From: Oscillospiraceae bacterium
Lineage (GTDB): Bacteria; Bacillota_A; Clostridia; Oscillospirales; WRJC01
Length of the DNA stretch: 6,725 bases
Assembly: GCA_009785015.1 (NCBI GenBank)
Contig: WQXD01000204.1
Span: 1 to 6,725, forward strand
Direction of reading: 5' to 3'
The notes below the pieces were generated by a model that ran no database searches, was not told the DNA's origin, and saw only the letters and a program-made list of their open reading frames with translations. This document shows positions 6,160 to 6,725 of the stretch, piece after piece (the stretch's first letter is position 1; each line of letters begins with the position of its first letter). Position numbers and translations under genes: made by a program.

Positions 6160-6725
6160 TTATTTTTTCACATTTGTGAGTTTCTCTATCGAGACGCCCG
6201 TGTAAAACGCCTTCAGGATTGCGTCATACGCGATTTTCGCCTCCGCCATATCCTGCATGCCCCACTGGCTCAGCCCCACTCCGTGGCCCCAGCCCCTGCC
6301 GTCAAACACAAATTCGCCCCCGCTCGCATAGGCCTGTACGGTATATTTGCCCCCTGAGGACAATACGCTCAGATTTCCGTCGCCGGGCGCGGATTTGGTT
6401 AGCCCCCCGGCGGTGACGATATATGTCTTGCCCGCCTCTATATCCTGCTGCAAAGCTTTTTGGCTTGAGGGCATCAGGGTGCTTTTGAATTTGGAGGACA
6501 TATATATATCCATATTCGCGCTGTTGGCGTATCTGCCAAAGGCGCTTCTGACTGTGGCCGAATTGGATATTTGAACCGTATTGCCGTTTTTGTCGGTCAC
6601 GCTGACGCTTTTTACATAATTCGAAGAGGGGGAGCGCTGGTCTATGGTGATTTTCACTATTTCGGAATTTAATTTGCCTTTGAATTTTGAAGCCTGCGGG
6701 CTGGAGCCCGTCAGATATTCGTAGA
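6160..6725 (-). CDS. SpoIID/LytB-domain protein, C-terminal part (N-terminus outside window)
   Basis: The frame stays open to the right edge, so at least 188 residues are present and the start lies outside; a GTG at 6657 is internal because clear domain sequence continues upstream of it (YLTGSSPQASKF). The C-terminal signature of the family is plain: FDGRGWGHGVGLSQWGMQ, then a Tyr-Asp-x-Ile-Leu and FYTGVSIEKL. A preceding beta-rich segment (VKSVSVTDKNG, then SNSATVRSAFG) matches the middle of the domain. SpoIID proteins are membrane-bound lytic transglycosylases that cut glycan strands stripped of peptides during spore engulfment; LytB-type relatives act as amidase enhancers. The region carrying the catalytic glutamate of SpoIID is not in the window, so sporulation-specific and vegetative roles cannot be told apart. 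It is the first visible gene of the - strand cluster, 21 bp before galU. Confidence 0.9.
   Translation of the reverse strand, partial: YEYLTGSSPQASKFKGKLNSEIVKITIDQRSPSSNYVKSVSVTDKNGNTVQISNSATVRSAFGRYANSANMDIYMSSKFKSTLMPSSQKALQQDIEAGKTYIVTAGGLTKSAPGDGNLSVLSSGGKYTVQAYASGGEFVFDGRGWGHGVGLSQWGMQDMAEAKIAYDAILKAFYTGVSIEKLTNVKK

Noticed and set aside
6168..6179. Short palindrome TCACA-TT-TGTGA
   Set aside because: Only 5-bp arms, lying in the last codons of the SpoIID-like gene with no T-tract in the direction of transcription; resemblance to a CRP-type half-site pair is too weak without a promoter beside it.

Overview
The window reads as bacterial chromosomal DNA from a Gram-positive-type organism, most likely an uncultured member of the Clostridia. 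Three signs point there: S-layer homology (SLH) domains behind a Thr/Glu/Pro linker, a SpoIID/LytB-type protein, and a dCMP deaminase of the clostridial type. Base composition is fairly balanced, coding density is very high, and no RNA gene, mobile element or CRISPR array is visible. Taxonomy below class level cannot be supported from this sequence.

Layout. Two genes on the + strand meet three genes on the - strand. Positions 1-1566 (+) hold the C-terminal part of a cell-surface protein: an acidic Thr/Pro/Glu linker, a uncharacterised middle, a beta-rich pre-SLH domain and three SLH repeats. After 26 bp with a strong ribosome binding site comes 1593-4679 (+), a 1028-residue membrane-anchored glycosidase-like protein. 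It has a glutamine-amidotransferase-like fold, apparently interrupted by a jelly-roll, then a beta-sandwich and a clan GH-A TIM barrel with two clear catalytic glutamates. Its stop codon overlaps, by 4 bp, the stop of a convergent - strand cluster. Read in transcription order, that cluster is a SpoIID/LytB-domain protein (6725-6160, N-terminus outside the window), UTP-glucose-1-phosphate uridylyltransferase GalU (6138-5215) and a dCMP/cytidine deaminase (5161-4676).

How the parts fit. The + strand pair looks like a surface module: an SLH protein held non-covalently on the wall and a glycosidase tethered to the membrane, presumably acting on an external or wall glycan. The - strand cluster combines envelope work (peptidoglycan glycan processing and UDP-glucose supply) with pyrimidine nucleotide metabolism. 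The most notable points are the unusual domain order of the glycosidase, its abrupt C-terminus at the overlapping convergent stops, and a four-copy 10-bp tandem repeat that supplies the ribosome binding site of the deaminase gene.
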